In this document: positions 22,602 through 34,694 of the stretch, one piece after another
Numbering within the stretch: position 1 is the first letter of the stretch
How the letters are laid out: every line of letters starts with the position of its first letter
From: Bidens hawaiensis
Taxonomy: Eukaryota > Streptophyta > Magnoliopsida > Asterales > Asteraceae
DNA: 64,000 nt
Direction: 5' to 3'
NCBI GenBank assembly: GCA_021521415.1
Contig: JAIQDT010002839.1
Coordinates: forward strand, 124,001 to 188,000
Translations under genes and position numbers: made by a program
The notes under the pieces: generated by a model
The model's input: only the letters and a program-made list of their open reading frames with translations
What the model was told of the DNA's origin: nothing
The model's database searches: none

Positions 22602-23300
22602 GATCAAGTTGAAGTTGTTAAAGCACACAAGTGCTTCTAATAATCAATTGCATTTTGTAAAAATGCTATCAGGTTCAAGTATCATTGACTTTTTAAATAA
22701 ATTGTAGAAAAAATATTATTAAAAAGAGAATGATTCACGTTTAAAATGTTTCTAATTTACCGAAGTTCTTTTTTTCTTTCTGGTATTCAAAATTGGTAAT
22801 TGTATTTATTCGAAAATTTAAAATATAGTGATATGAAAATTTAAATCCGACCTGCTTCGGCTTCAAAGGTGCACCAGGGCACGTCTCAGCTAACCTAGTG
22901 TACTCGAGCAGGACTATAAAAAAACTACCTCTAGACAAGGCATCAGGTCATGAGGGTTTGCGACTAACAAATCATAAAATTTTTGGTAGTTAAGGAGGAA
23001 CTTCAGTGATCACATCCCTCGATCATCAAGAAAAAAGAACCGTCCTTTCCAGCCTCTAAGGTTAGCAGGGGGTTCAAGGCCAAAATAGCATCATGCCTTT
23101 TCTCAAAGATGTGCCATGGCCCGCACAAGTCAAATGGTAAAAAGCACGAAAATGATTCACACAAGGACTTCTATATGGGTCTCAGCAAGTAACCTCGAAA
23201 TGGGTTATACGGGCTACAACCAAAGGACGACATTCAAAATATGCAAGTTGAAAAGCATTAGGGTTTTGAGCAAAGCTTACTAAAGGGAATTCGGCAGTTG
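22602..23300 (-). pseudogene. Degenerate gag-like sequence, copy A, with deletion
   Basis: Minus-strand translation contains AILALNPPANLRGWKGRFFF followed by LDDRG, resembling the N-terminal region of plant retrotransposon gag-type or putative plant transposon proteins. Many stops are present. At 22915 the sequence skips a 945-bp block that copy B retains (50846-51790), so copy A appears to carry a deletion. The boundaries are approximate. Confidence 0.45.
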
Positions 23301-24715
23301 ACAATTCTATGATGAATAATGCAAACTTACCATGGGGAAAGGAAAGATAAGTTGTTTAGGTTTGGGAACAACATGATTTAAATCCCAATGAATTATATAA
23401 TAATCGTTCATAAAATCATATTATTTTTTATATGACGAAATATAGGAAAAAACATGAAGATAGAGGGCAAAATTAGAGCAAATAAGAAAAAAGAATATGA
23501 GTGGTCGCCATCATTAGGCTATAATTTGCTGCCTCGTAATACCACACGACGAAATATTAGACATGAATTCAAAAGAATCAAAAGAATATGAGGGGTCGCC
23601 ATTATTTTGGGCTTTGTAGAGAATACACCCCAAAATAATAACAATCCAATAGTTGATGGATCACATCGACCTAGATAATGACAAAAAGGGGTCCAAATAG
23701 ACGGGTAAAGTGGACCCCCAAATCATATCCGCGGAAATCACCTGCATAGTGACGTTGAATGGTCCATTGTTAGTACAGAATGTAGATGCGATTTGTATGA
23801 ATATACATGCCAACTATTGTAACGTACAAAACTAGATATGTAATTCCATTCACACCACCGGTGCGTCTTTGACTCTCTTAATATACTCTTTTAGTATCCT
23901 TAATACAGAACCGTATTTTCAAGAAAGCTCGTCTCATCCTATATTACTATTAGGTGAATGCTTGCTTTAACATGCTTTAACATCCTCACATTTCATAAAA
24001 AAATGATAGATTACATTTTATTCGATATAACCAAATATTCATTTCCCTAAATCATTTTAAAATACATCCATTTTGATTGAAAATGAGATTTTTAATAAAC
24101 AGCAATGTCTAAACACATAATGATCACGTTGGCAACAATCTTTTAGGAGTTACGTTTGTTATAAAATCAGAGCTTAAGTTTTAGTTGTGCGTCATTTATG
24201 TTATTTTTAAACCTATAGCTGGGGATTTGACAATCTGGCTCGTTGGTTTTAACATAAACTTTGTTCCAGATTATAACTACAATTTTGGAAAAAGGTAGAC
24301 CAAACCGGTTCGTTTTCACAATTTCATGTTTTAAGGGTTTTAGGAAGTTATTTATTTTTTCAAAAAAAAAACTTAGTTTTGTATTAAACTTTTAAAAGGA
24401 TAGCGTACTTTTTATTAATAATATATACAAGCAAGTTTGTATTTTTGAAGAAATAAAAAAGGATAATGATAATAAATGCCAAAGGACCCGTTTTGTTTAT
24501 ACGGCCGGTTTCACGTTCCAAATCATAAACTGAATCGTAAACCATTCAAACAAATGGTGAACTAGACCTTATATATTTCAAAGAGACTGATCTGGTGATC
24601 TTCTAAGATTTAAATTCCAAAGAGAATGAATGGCCTTCTAAGATTCAGATGGTTTGATGTATTTCCAAAAAAATATAATATTTGTCAAAATAAATGTATT
24701 GAAAAAATAGAAAAA
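23301..24715. other. Spacer, no gene seen
   Basis: No recognisable gene. The words AAGAATATGAG.GGTCGCCAT recur at about 23491 and 23582. AT-rich otherwise. Confidence 0.4.
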
Positions 24716-24787
24716 CACGCCCAGTGGGACTCGGACCCACAATCGCCTGATTAGAAGTCAGACGCCTTATCCATTAGCCATGGGCGC
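24716..24787 (-). tRNA. tRNA-Arg(UCU)-like, copy A
   Basis: Minus-strand cloverleaf: acceptor GCGCCCA pairs with TGGGCGT (one G-U), anticodon arm TCTGA-CTTCTAA-TCAGG (anticodon UCU), T arm GTGGG-TCCGAGT-CCCAC, discriminator G. Two oddities appear: the T loop begins TCC rather than the nearly universal TTC, and the D stem seems one base short (GGCTAATGGATAAGG), giving 72 nt. It may be a decaying gene. It supplies the AGA-decoding tRNA if functional. Confidence 0.75.
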
Positions 24788-26035
24788 TTGTTTGTTATTT
24801 TCCGTATAATAAATTATATCTTTGGTAGCTACATATACTAAGCATTGCAAAATATGATGTCATGCCCTTATACCGAAATTAAGTTCGTTTATCTTGTACT
24901 CAACACAAAATAGTTTTTACATATAATTAGTTATTTAAATGTTTTTATTGTATTTATCACGTATACATTTTTCGTTAAACAGTTAGGGCTCCTTAATCAA
25001 GTTATATCATCAACGAAGTTCAATGATATTTCTTTGCTTAACTACTGCTTATTTAGTAAAGACACAAAATTAATTATAACAGTTGCAATTTATTGATATT
25101 GAAAAGGCACTACATGTATAATGTTCAAGTGAGTAAATGAATATTTGTGTACCACGTAGGACAAGAAATATGTACAGGAAGTAAAACTTGTCATGATGTC
25201 GAGAATTAGACTTCAACTAGTATTTCTATTTGATAAGTTTATATATTTATCGTATAATGCAAAATTTTAAATAAAATAACAATGAATGATTACTGGTAAA
25301 ATAACTCTCAAGGTTTATATAAGTGGTTGAATAGAATACTTAATTCGTTATGTTGTCATATTATGGAGTTAATTATATGGGGATTAAAGAGAAGCTGTTA
25401 AGGACCACACATTGAACACTAGAATATTTAAACAAATGTTTGTTTATTTATATACTTATTTAGTTGTTTCTAGATTTTCATACAAAACGGGTTGAATCAT
25501 GCAGCAATGAATTGATACGTATAAACAGGAGCCTAGGTTAGCTTCTCATCATCTAATCATTCGTTCTTCGATCTGGATTCTTCAAAAAAAAAAAAAAAAA
25601 AAAAGTTTGTTTCAAAAACTTGTTATGTTTGTATTTCCGGTCTCTTAAAGTACATGCATTTTGATCCTTGATAGAGAGCTTAAGTGCTCGAAATTGTCGT
25701 TATATTTATGCTCCAGTTACCACAAAATTGATGAGATCCTTAACCCCTGGCAGTAACATGTATATTCTATATTAGTTTTTCGCTCTCTTTCCTTATTGAC
25801 TCAGATGCTTGTTGGTCTTGTGCATCACTAAATGTACCAAGAAATTGAATTTCACTATTAGAAAAGCTAGAGAGCCGCTTGATATTTAAGGTAGATGATA
25901 ATAAAATATTTCTTTTGTCATGATTATCTTAATTTCCAAATGGTTTCCATCGGAAAATCATGATAATAAAATATTTCTTGTTGATTAACTTACTAAGGTT
26001 AACCCTAATTAGAATTTACCTATATATATATATAT
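24788..26035. other. Spacer, no gene seen
   Basis: AT-rich, with a poly(A) run near 25583-25604 and a short duplicated block AATAAAATATTTCTT.TTG.T at about 25901 and 25966. No coding features are recognised. Confidence 0.4.
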
Positions 26036-26995
26036 AATAGAATTTATCCCCCGTATTACGGGGGTGTTTTACATTATTCGTTTTTAATATTTATATATGT
26101 ATATTTGGATTTTAATTTTATTTATTGTAAGAAAATTAATAATTAATATACTTGAGCTTTGATTGTAAAATTGTTTCACAAATAAATGATATGTTATAAT
26201 CCAGTTTAAAAGCTATATGGGTTTGGTAATACCCATTACCCGTTTATTTTCTTTATTATAAAATTGTTTATTAATTATAAATAATATCTTTTTTTAAATA
26301 AAATAGGATATTAATTTTTAGTATATCCCTATTTTATAGGATTTTCATATCAAATATTTTATGAGATTAATTTTTAATATAATGAGATGTTATAGTCCGT
26401 TTAAGAGCTATCTGGATTTGGTGAGACCTTTACCCGTGAATTCGGGTCAAATGTATAAGAAATCTTCATTTACAAATAAAGCAATCTGATGGATTGAGAG
26501 AATAGTTGTTTTACATTTTTCGTTTTTAATATTTATTTTTGGGATTTTAATTTTCTTTATTGCAAGAAAGTTAATAATATACTTAGAATTTGATAATGAA
26601 AGGGTTTCATAAATAAATGATATGTTATAACCCGTTTAAAAGCTATTTGGATTTGGTGACCCATGACCCGCTTATGTTTTTTACTATAAAATTGTTTATT
26701 TTAATTATAAATAATATCTTTTTCTTTTTAAATTGGATATTAAATTTTAGTAAATCCCTATTTTATAGGATTTTCATATCAAATAATTGATAAGATTAAT
26801 TTTTAATTTAATGAGATGTTATAACCCGTTTAAGAACTATCTGGTTTTGGTAAGACCCATATACATGAATTTGGGTTAAATCAATGAGACACCTCCATTT
26901 AAAAATTAAGCAATCTGGTGGCTTCCATAAAATGGGGGAGCGACCACATCACGACACGTAGGATTTTAGGGGTTTCGTTTATATATATTATAGAT
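26036..26995. repeat. Repeat X, dimeric copy (copy A)
   Basis: Starts with TA-rich sequence and the palindrome CCCCCGTATTACGGGGG. Two tandem units of about 460 bp each contain GTTTTACATT.TTCGTTTTTAATATTTA and paired GTTTAA.AGCTAT.TGG blocks. It ends with GAGCGACCACATC and the ATATATTATAGAT tail. The copy split by the Copia at 4077/13202 has a single unit. Confidence 0.65.
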
Positions 26996-27167
26996 AAATA
27001 TCATTGTATTTGTAATCTTGCATCAATGTATCACGGATAACTAATTAAATACAAACCCTAGTTGTCGCTCGTGGACATATGTTAGACCTAGACCATGTCG
27101 AATCTCTCGTGCATGTTTACTTGTTTTTCATGCGGGTTTGCTTGTGCATATGACTCAAGTCCTAACA
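26996..27167 (+). repeat. Copia-type LTR end (copy A)
   Basis: It ends AAGTCCTAACA and is followed at once by TTGGTATTAAGTT, a decayed primer-binding site. The left edge is undefined because it abuts repeat X. Confidence 0.4.
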
Positions 27168-27406
27168 TTGGTATTAAGTTACATCCGTTATAGTGGTCTC
27201 CCATGATCAAAAGCTTAACACAAGTTTGGCTATCGATGCTTTAACATCGCTGGTCTTAGTGATGTATGGGTTGTTGAAAAGCAGATCATGCGACCAAGGG
27301 CAAATACAAAGTAAAGAGAAGAAGTATAAGGATCGAGGGGAATTTTCTTGGGCAAACATGGTCACAAGCGACATGGGAAAAGCCAAACATAAGAAATCAC
27401 CAATAT
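27168..27406 (+). pseudogene. Possible Copia gag start fragment
   Basis: A short open frame follows the primer-binding-like site (71 codons, lysine- and serine-rich, SHDQKLNTSLAIDALTSLV at its start). Its position suggests a gag N-terminal remnant, but no domain is diagnostic. Confidence 0.3.
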
Positions 27407-28495
27407 AAACATAGTAATTATTTTTTTTTTCTTACTAGCTAGATATTATATACTCCATAAGTTGACCTCATATTCTAAACACTAACCATCTTATCACTCC
27501 ATTAAAGTAGAAATGATATGATATTAATTGGAGGAGATCCAATAGGGGTAATAGGACGATAGTAACCTAATAGGGAATAACCGGTAACAGATATGAACTG
27601 AAATTGAATATAAAAATGGATAGATCAACGACTCGTTTTCGGATACAAATACACCACCGAAATAAACCGTAGGGCTGCGATAACCAACCGGAGAAACAAA
27701 TTCACCACTCCGGCTAAGAAACCGTGTCTAAGATCACCACTCGAGATGCCAAAATCAAACTAGCAAAGACAAATTTACCTAACTCAAAATCCAATGAGAT
27801 AAATAATCACGCACCTCTTCATTTCTCTTAGAATTCAATACATATAGAAAATAAAATAAACTAACCCACTACTTAAAAACATGCAACTCGCCTGACTACT
27901 GCTACAAAATTAACTTGAAAGAAAATGCTAAACAAAAAATAGGAAAAGAAACATGGGAATGAAGTTGAAATGGGAAATAAATTACAAATAAAACTTGGTT
28001 CCAATTTGCTACGGATGGGTCGAGTTATGGCAGGTCTTTGGGTTCGGTGATTTCATAAACCGAACTTAATGTATATCATAACTCTTCGAATTGCCAAGGA
28101 TAGCAGCCCGGATGCATGTGATTAGTGATTAGTAAGAAGTGAGAATCATAAATACAACGTAATTAAGTAATTAACCTTTGTGGTTTAATGTCATTGATCT
28201 TCTAGTCCAATAGCATATGGATGATGGTTAATAGGTTTCCTATTTAATGGTTTTCTTAGGTGAGAATGCTATTTTTTATTGATCATCATTCTATACTCGT
28301 TTACCCTTTTTCTCAAAAGGGCCAATGAGGAGATAATGAAGTAATAAGGAAGAGACTTGTTGTTTTACGTGAATCAGTGGGTGTTTTATCATTAAACCAA
28401 ACCAAACCAAACGGATTTTACCTTATTGTATTGTGTGTGAGTTGGCGGATTTTGGTAATTCAAATTAAATAATAGAGATAAAGTGGAAAATTGCA
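27407..28495. other. Upstream region of the DJ-1 gene
   Basis: No separate gene is seen. AT-rich sequence leads into the start of the DJ-1 reading frame. A clear TATA box is not visible close to the first ATG. Confidence 0.4.
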
Positions 28496-31400
28496 GTGCA
28501 TTCCAGTCTATCTATCTATGATATGATGGCGTCTGCAACTTTTGCGATGACGACGGCCACTTCTACAATCGAAATTACACCATTGGAGACTACAGTTTCC
28601 GGCGAGTTACCGCTCAAAAAGGTTCTCTGTTCATATACTATTTATTCGTTCATTTATGCAATTGTAAATATATATATTTTTTACAAATTGTGATAATTAG
28701 GAGCATGTGTTGGCTCGGTGATATTAACTTGATGACGTAACTGACGGTTTCGGTTAACCAAAACGAACCATTACCTCCATTTCACTAGAGTACTGAACTT
28801 CATTGTTTTCTCAAAACCGATTGATTAATTTTTGTAGGCTATTAACCGAACAGAACCGTGCACACCCCTAGTTTTATCTGATAATATCACTAGAGTACTG
28901 AACTTTATTGTTTTCTCAAGTAATTAGGAATTATATAGTTACATAATTACTTTTATTTGATTTGAACAAGACATAGAATGAGAAGGCAAGCTTTTATTTC
29001 TGGGTTCAAATTGATATAGATTCTCAAGTATTTTTCATTAATTATTTCGACTTTTGAGTTAAAGGATCAAGCTATAATAACTGAGAAAAACTACCATCTT
29101 TTGAATACAAGTAGTTAGTTATAGTAGTTGTGGAGGTTAAGCGAACTTATGACATTGACAATGCCCTGTGGAGTAAAGAATACACACTCTTTCAGATTCT
29201 ACTGGGAAGTAATGATGATAAGGAGAATTCAGTGTGTTTATTAAGAATATGCAGTGTTTTAATGAGAAGACAGAGTTTAACCTTGATATCTATGATGCTA
29301 GATTCAATCTGATTAAAAGTACATGAATATGTAACTTTAACATTGTGTATAGGTAAGCGGAAGATACGGTAATCATGTTTGCATAGGAAGTTATTAGGGG
29401 AAATCATCTTGTGCTATGTGAAGTGAAATAGATAATAAACAAACCTGGAGAGGTGGCGAGTATTAATCATCTGATAAGTAAGATCATGCGAATGATGAAA
29501 ATTTATCTAGTGAAGTCTTTGGTAGATGACAATACGAGCTATATAAAATTTTGTGGAACGAAATGTCGGGTCACAGAAACTCAGTTAAACAAAATGATTG
29601 CAACGTAAATATGAATACGGTTGGTGAACTTATGCCTAATTAAGACGGATAGGAGAAAACATATATAAGTATATAACCTTGTTGGACTGAAACATAACTT
29701 TTGAAAGTCAATCCATCTTCTTTCCCATTTTATATATGGACTTCTCATCCAATTAACCCTACATACTATAATTGTAAACCTTGTACCGTTTGTATATAGG
29801 ATGGAGATATGTATTTGAACAAACTCACTTTGTGCTGTTTTATTTTTGTAGGTTTTGATCCCAGTTGGGTTTGGTACAGAAGAAATGGAAGCTGTTATAA
29901 TGGTGAACGTGCTTCGCCAAGCTGGCGCTGATGTGGTTGTTGCGTCGGTTGAGCCTGAGATACAAGTTAAACTTTCTGGTGGTATAATACTTGTTGCGGA
30001 TACATCCATTTCTGAATGTTCAGATCAAATATATGATTTGGTTGCTCTTCCTGTAAGCTGTTGGTGACTTCAAACCTATTTAATTGAGTTTTACCTTTGT
30101 ATACTTTATTTTTTTTTCATAGTTATTTCTTTGTTTATTAGATTTCATGGTTATTTGTTTGTTATTTACGTCATGTATGTTTATTTAGGGAGGTATGCCT
30201 GGTTCGGTGCGTTTGAGAGATTGTAAAGCATTAGAAGAAATTACGAGGAAGCAAGCAGAAGAGAAACGGTTATATGGTGCTATTTGTGCTGCTCCAGCGG
30301 TCACACTTTTGCCCTGGGGCCTTCTCAAGAGAAAAAAGGTTTATAGCTCTATATACATATACGTACATAACTACATAGGAAGGGTTCTATGTAGGGGTGC
30401 AAACCACCCGTGCCGAGCCTAGGCTCGGCTCATTTGTTATTTTAGAATTAATTTATATGCATTACTAATTATTTTTATATATAACATTATATGTATTATT
30501 TAGTTTTATTTTTTTTCATAATTTTATATATAATAAATATTATTTCATAAAGATATGCTTAATGCATTCAATAAAAGTTATATAAATGATAGGTTTGTTT
30601 AGGCTCGCGAACCAACTCGACCTCGATAACAGAAGCTTGGGCTTGGACTCGTTTTTTTAAATGAGCTTATTTTAATGCTCGATCTCATATCAATTCGAGC
30701 TTCTAACGAACCGATCTCGAGTAACTCACGAGCTAGCTTGGCTTGTTGTGAGAAGATAAAGATAAAGTAAGCCAGATACTTTTTATTCAAAAATAAAAGA
30801 AAATGGTTGAAATGCAATTCTTATTCACCTCTCTAAAATTAAAACTATATATTAACACAATCCTTTACTTCTTTTATACATAGATCCTACACATGTGCAG
30901 GTCAGCTGTAGGTTATATTGCCTACACACACAGGCGCTTAAAAAATTAATAAAAGAAAACATATTAACAAATTAGCTATATGGTTTCTTATGTACATAAC
31001 ATACATATTTCAACCTTTGATAATAAAATTAACCGATTCATTGTTTGTTCTTTTTTACTTTAGTGTTCTGTAATGAAAATCTCCCTATATATGCACACAC
31101 GCGTGCGCACACACCATGCATGGTATGGTTTAATTATGAATATGCGTTCTTGCTTGCAGACAACTTGCCATCCAGCTTTTTTTCACAAGCTCCCGACTTT
31201 TCGGGCCATTAAAACAAATCTTCAAGTCTCTGAAGAATTGACAACAAGTCGCGGCCCTGGTACTTGCTTTCAGTTTTCTGTATCACTAGTTGAACAACTC
31301 TTTGGGGAATCGGCTTCCACGGAGATTGGAAAATTTCTGGTAATTCATTTTTCCATTTTTTTAATTTCTTTTCCTGATATTGATCAATTAGAGTAAACTC

Positions 31401-32979
31401 TTTGTGTTTTGAATTATGTACAAGTTAATGGATACGGTTGATGAGGTTTCTCGGATGGAAGAGTTCAATGAAGTTGATTGGGCGGTTGATCATACGCCTC
31501 ATGTAAGATTTAATATTTTTTTGAATAAGTTATGATGTGATATGATTATTTACTGTTATACTTCATCACCACAGATTCTCATTCCAGTTGCAAATGGATC
31601 TGAAGATATTGAAGCGGTTACGGTTGTAGATATTCTAAGACGAGCTAATCTAGATGTTACAGTTGCTTCAGTTGAGAAAACCTTGTCGGTTATCGGGTCC
31701 CATGGTATAAAAATCGTTGCAGATAATTTACTTAAGAATGCTGCCGAATCAATATTTGACTTAATTATCCTTCCGGTGAGTTTAAACATTAAACATAATT
31801 TTATGAATAAGTTAAACGGATAGCCCGTGTGGTAAGGCCATGTTTTGGTTTTGGTCCTTTCTTTTCAGAAACTATGGGTTTGGCCCAAGGGTTTTCGACC
31901 CGTGTCACGTTTGGTCAAAGTTTGCTAAATTTATGTGAAATGGTGTTTTATAGTAATTTTATTAAAACCCAACTATTTTTTTTAACCTCAGTTTGTGCCA
32001 AGGACCAAATGTGTTACTGCTGAGTGAAATTGGGGCTCACTGATGTCATTTCAGAAAATAAAGGACCAAACCCGTAGTATTATGTTTAATAAGAATTAGC
32101 TATTCTATTTTCTTTTTTATATGTTTTTTTCTGTAAGAGCAAGGGTAAAAGGGTAAATTTACATCAGTTTAACAGAAAAGATTAACCCCGTTAGCCATTT
32201 GTACCACCATTGAAATTTGAAAGAGAATGAGGAACTTGGGGACTTAACATGCAAGTTTTAGACTTCAGGGACAAAATTCATAATTTGGCCCAAACCATAG
32301 GCACCAACGGTGCAATTAACTTTTTATTATTAATGGCACTTCATTCTAACCTATCTTATCTGGATACTAAATCATAGGGAGGAGATTCGTGTGTCGAGCG
32401 ATTACACAAATCCAGAATTTTGAAAAGGTTACTTAAAGAACAAGTTTCTAGCGGACGAAAATACGGGGCGATTTGCACTTCACTTTTGATTCTTCATAAA
32501 CAAGGCCTAATCCAAGTAAGTTAAAAATTCCAAAACAATCTTTCTTTTAATTTGTAATTTTACATGGTTGGTCTCTAAGGTATACCCTAAGAGATTTTTG
32601 CCATTAAAAAAAAATAACAGAAAAAGCTAACACCCGTCAAAATCGGAGACCACCAGTTTTATCAGCATGTACTTTCCATAAACAACATATCAAATCTGTA
32701 ATATGGGTAAACCGCATGGACCAGCCATGTAATTAATTATTTCTGAATTTCATATTTCTGTTGCAGAACAAGAAAGCGACCGCTCACCCCTCAATGGTGA
32801 GCGCGCTTGATAGCAACACCATAGTCGGTTCACAAGTTGTAGTTGACGGTAAATTAATCACATGTCGGGGTCTCTCAAGTGCCCCGGAACTTGCATTAGC
32901 TATTATTGCCAAGTTTTGTGGGCACGGTCGAGCAAAAAGTGTAGCAACCGGTCTTGTATTTGAGTACCGAGCAAGCTAA
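28496..32979 (+). CDS. DJ1B: DJ-1/PARK7-like protein, two DJ-1 domains (copy A)
   Basis: An eight-exon gene: 28496-28621, 29852-30052, 30189-30338, 31160-31339, 31425-31502, 31575-31775, 32378-32515, 32767-32979. All introns are GT-AG and frames join without stops, giving 428 residues (start may instead be the ATGs at 28523 or 28526). Two DJ-1/PfpI domains are present. The first (about 43-219) has E55 in GTEEMEAV, Cys142 in GAICAAP and His163 in TCHPAFF. The second (about 246-428) has E258 in SEDIEAV, Cys345 in GAICTS and His365 in TAHPSM. These match the Glu, nucleophilic Cys and His of animal DJ-1. Family roles include glyoxalase/deglycase-type chemistry and oxidative stress protection. Motifs are closest to Arabidopsis DJ1B (from memory). 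No obvious transit peptide. Introns hold TE remnants. Confidence 0.9.
28745..28870. mobile_element. hAT-like fragment in DJ-1 intron 1
   Basis: CGGTTAACCAAAACGAACC-type words and a terminus GTGCACACCCCTAG resemble the right end of the hAT MITE style seen at 134-748. The left end is not defined. A 31-bp block inside it (28783-28813) recurs just outside (28888-28918). Confidence 0.4.
30392..30740. mobile_element. hAT-like fragment in DJ-1 intron 3
   Basis: Starts TAGGGGTGCAAAC, a typical hAT MITE terminus, followed by GCCGAGCCTAGGCTCGGCTC (a strong palindrome) and repeated GAGCTCG-type words. No matching right end was found. Confidence 0.4.
31805..32335. mobile_element. Repeat-like insert in DJ-1 intron 6
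   Basis: GGTTTTGGTCC...GGGTTTGGCCCAAGG at the left and GGACAAAATTC...TTTGGCCCAAACCATAGG at the right are inverted relatives. Such GGACCAAA-type sequences are common in plant MITEs. Boundaries approximate. Confidence 0.35.
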
Positions 32980-34616
32980 ATGCGAACAAGTCAGAAGGCG
33001 AAAGTTGGTTGAATCTATTACAATTTGGATGGGTGGCTTTATAATTTATATAGCCGCAAAACCAAGTTGATTGCAAGGGTTATCGGTTGTTGGTTCAAGA
33101 ATCAATTGCAGAAGAAAGGTTCATTGTGGCTGGTCATGTCACATGATTCAACTCATAGATATTTGGCATGTTACCACTTGTTTAGATTTGGAGGATTGGA
33201 GTTGTAAAATGAATTAAAAATCATGCCTTTTATGTTATTAATTAAGAAGATATCGATTTATTGATATTTTTCTAGTTTTATGTTTGTTTTCTTAAAAGTA
33301 TTGTTGTGTACTTTTTTTTATCTTCCAATTGATTAGATATTTATTCTCTTATGTGATTATACTAACTTTAAGTGAAAGTTTAACAACTTTCTATGAAATT
33401 ATACAATGAAGATTTAGTAGCTAGAAGAGAGAAATTATTTACAACTAACATTAACAATGTGGTTTGCCCCTTTCACATGAACAAACTCATCTATTTCATA
33501 ACACGTTGTCTAACCTGTAACATTCTTATATATTAAGAAATAGTCTATAAACTAGGGTCATATTAGACACCCCTCTATACGCCCCGTATAGGGTTATACG
33601 GGGGGTTATACGAGCCCTATACGCCCCTCATATAGCCTTATACGGTGCATATTGGTTGGTTTTTTTTAGCAAAAAGGTGTAGGTATCCCTAGAATTCCCT
33701 ATAAAATATCAGTTTGTACAAAGGTAGGGTTACAAAGGAAGAATAAACTTTAGTCTCGTAAATTGTGTGTACATCGCAAAATTTGCAATAAAAAATAATT
33801 TTGCAAGATCTAACTACGAAAAGCCTGATAGAGTATTTAACCTGTGTTTTTCAAAATATTTATATATATCTGACTAATATCTAATCTATACATGTCGCTA
33901 TCAAAATTCCTTATCATACTTATAAAAAAGAAAATTAGAAAGCATGACTGAAAACAAATTTTTATATATCACACTCAAACACATTTTAATCATGAGCATA
34001 TTTTATCGAACCACACATGCATATAGATTACACAAGTTCTGTGTGCTCTGAGTTCGGTTTGGTTTAGATGGTACTTTATCTACCAAGGTACACTTAATAT
34101 TTTTCACAAGTATAACATTCTATTTCCCGACAACTTCATCTTCTCAGACACCTGTCATAACATCACCCGATTCCAATCAAAGAATTGAGATAACTGCATA
34201 AACATTTGTATTTATTGCTTTAAAGATATATATAAGACGGTTATATAACTATGTGATTGTCTCTTTTCTATCCCCTACTATATCTGACATGCGCAAAATA
34301 CAAGTGATTATGTGTTGATTCATAACATTCAAATGGGAACCACGAAAACTCTTAAGAACAACTTTTTTAAATAGGAGCCACATATGGGCCATCGAATATA
34401 AAAGAATACAAAAATCCCTAGGTAGAATTTATGTAACTAAGTGAAACAATGATCAGGCGTTAAAAGGACATAAGAAAATCATACTATGATCGATAACATC
34501 ATAAATAAGTGTAACATTAAGAGTATAGTGTAACCATAATCCATTGGCTATTACAACACACGTAGTATTGATGATATTTTAGTGTATTCATTCTTAGTAT
34601 AATGTATGCATTAGGG
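32980..34616. other. 3' flank of DJ-1, including a TATACG-rich cluster
   Basis: Probable 3' UTR to about 33240. At 33574-33647 the words TATACG, CGTATA and GGGTTATACG recur head-to-head in a GC-rich patch that can fold on itself. No other gene is seen. Confidence 0.45.
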
Positions 34617-34694
34617 ATTACACTAAATATGCTATTAGTTATATACTAAAGTATATAACTAATAGTATATAACTAATAACATATTTAGCGTAAA
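34617..34694. repeat. Foldback hairpin
   Basis: The left arm TTACACTAAATATGCTATTA (continuing GTTATATACT) is matched by the inverted right arm TTACGCTAAATATGTTATTA (continuing the same way). Arms are about 30 bp with two mismatches and a short AT-rich loop. Confidence 0.7.

Noticed and set aside
31556..31789. Minus-strand ORF across DJ-1 exon 6
   Set aside because: Antisense of an exon with conserved DJ-1 motifs; likewise 60393-60626 and the ORFs opposite exon 2.
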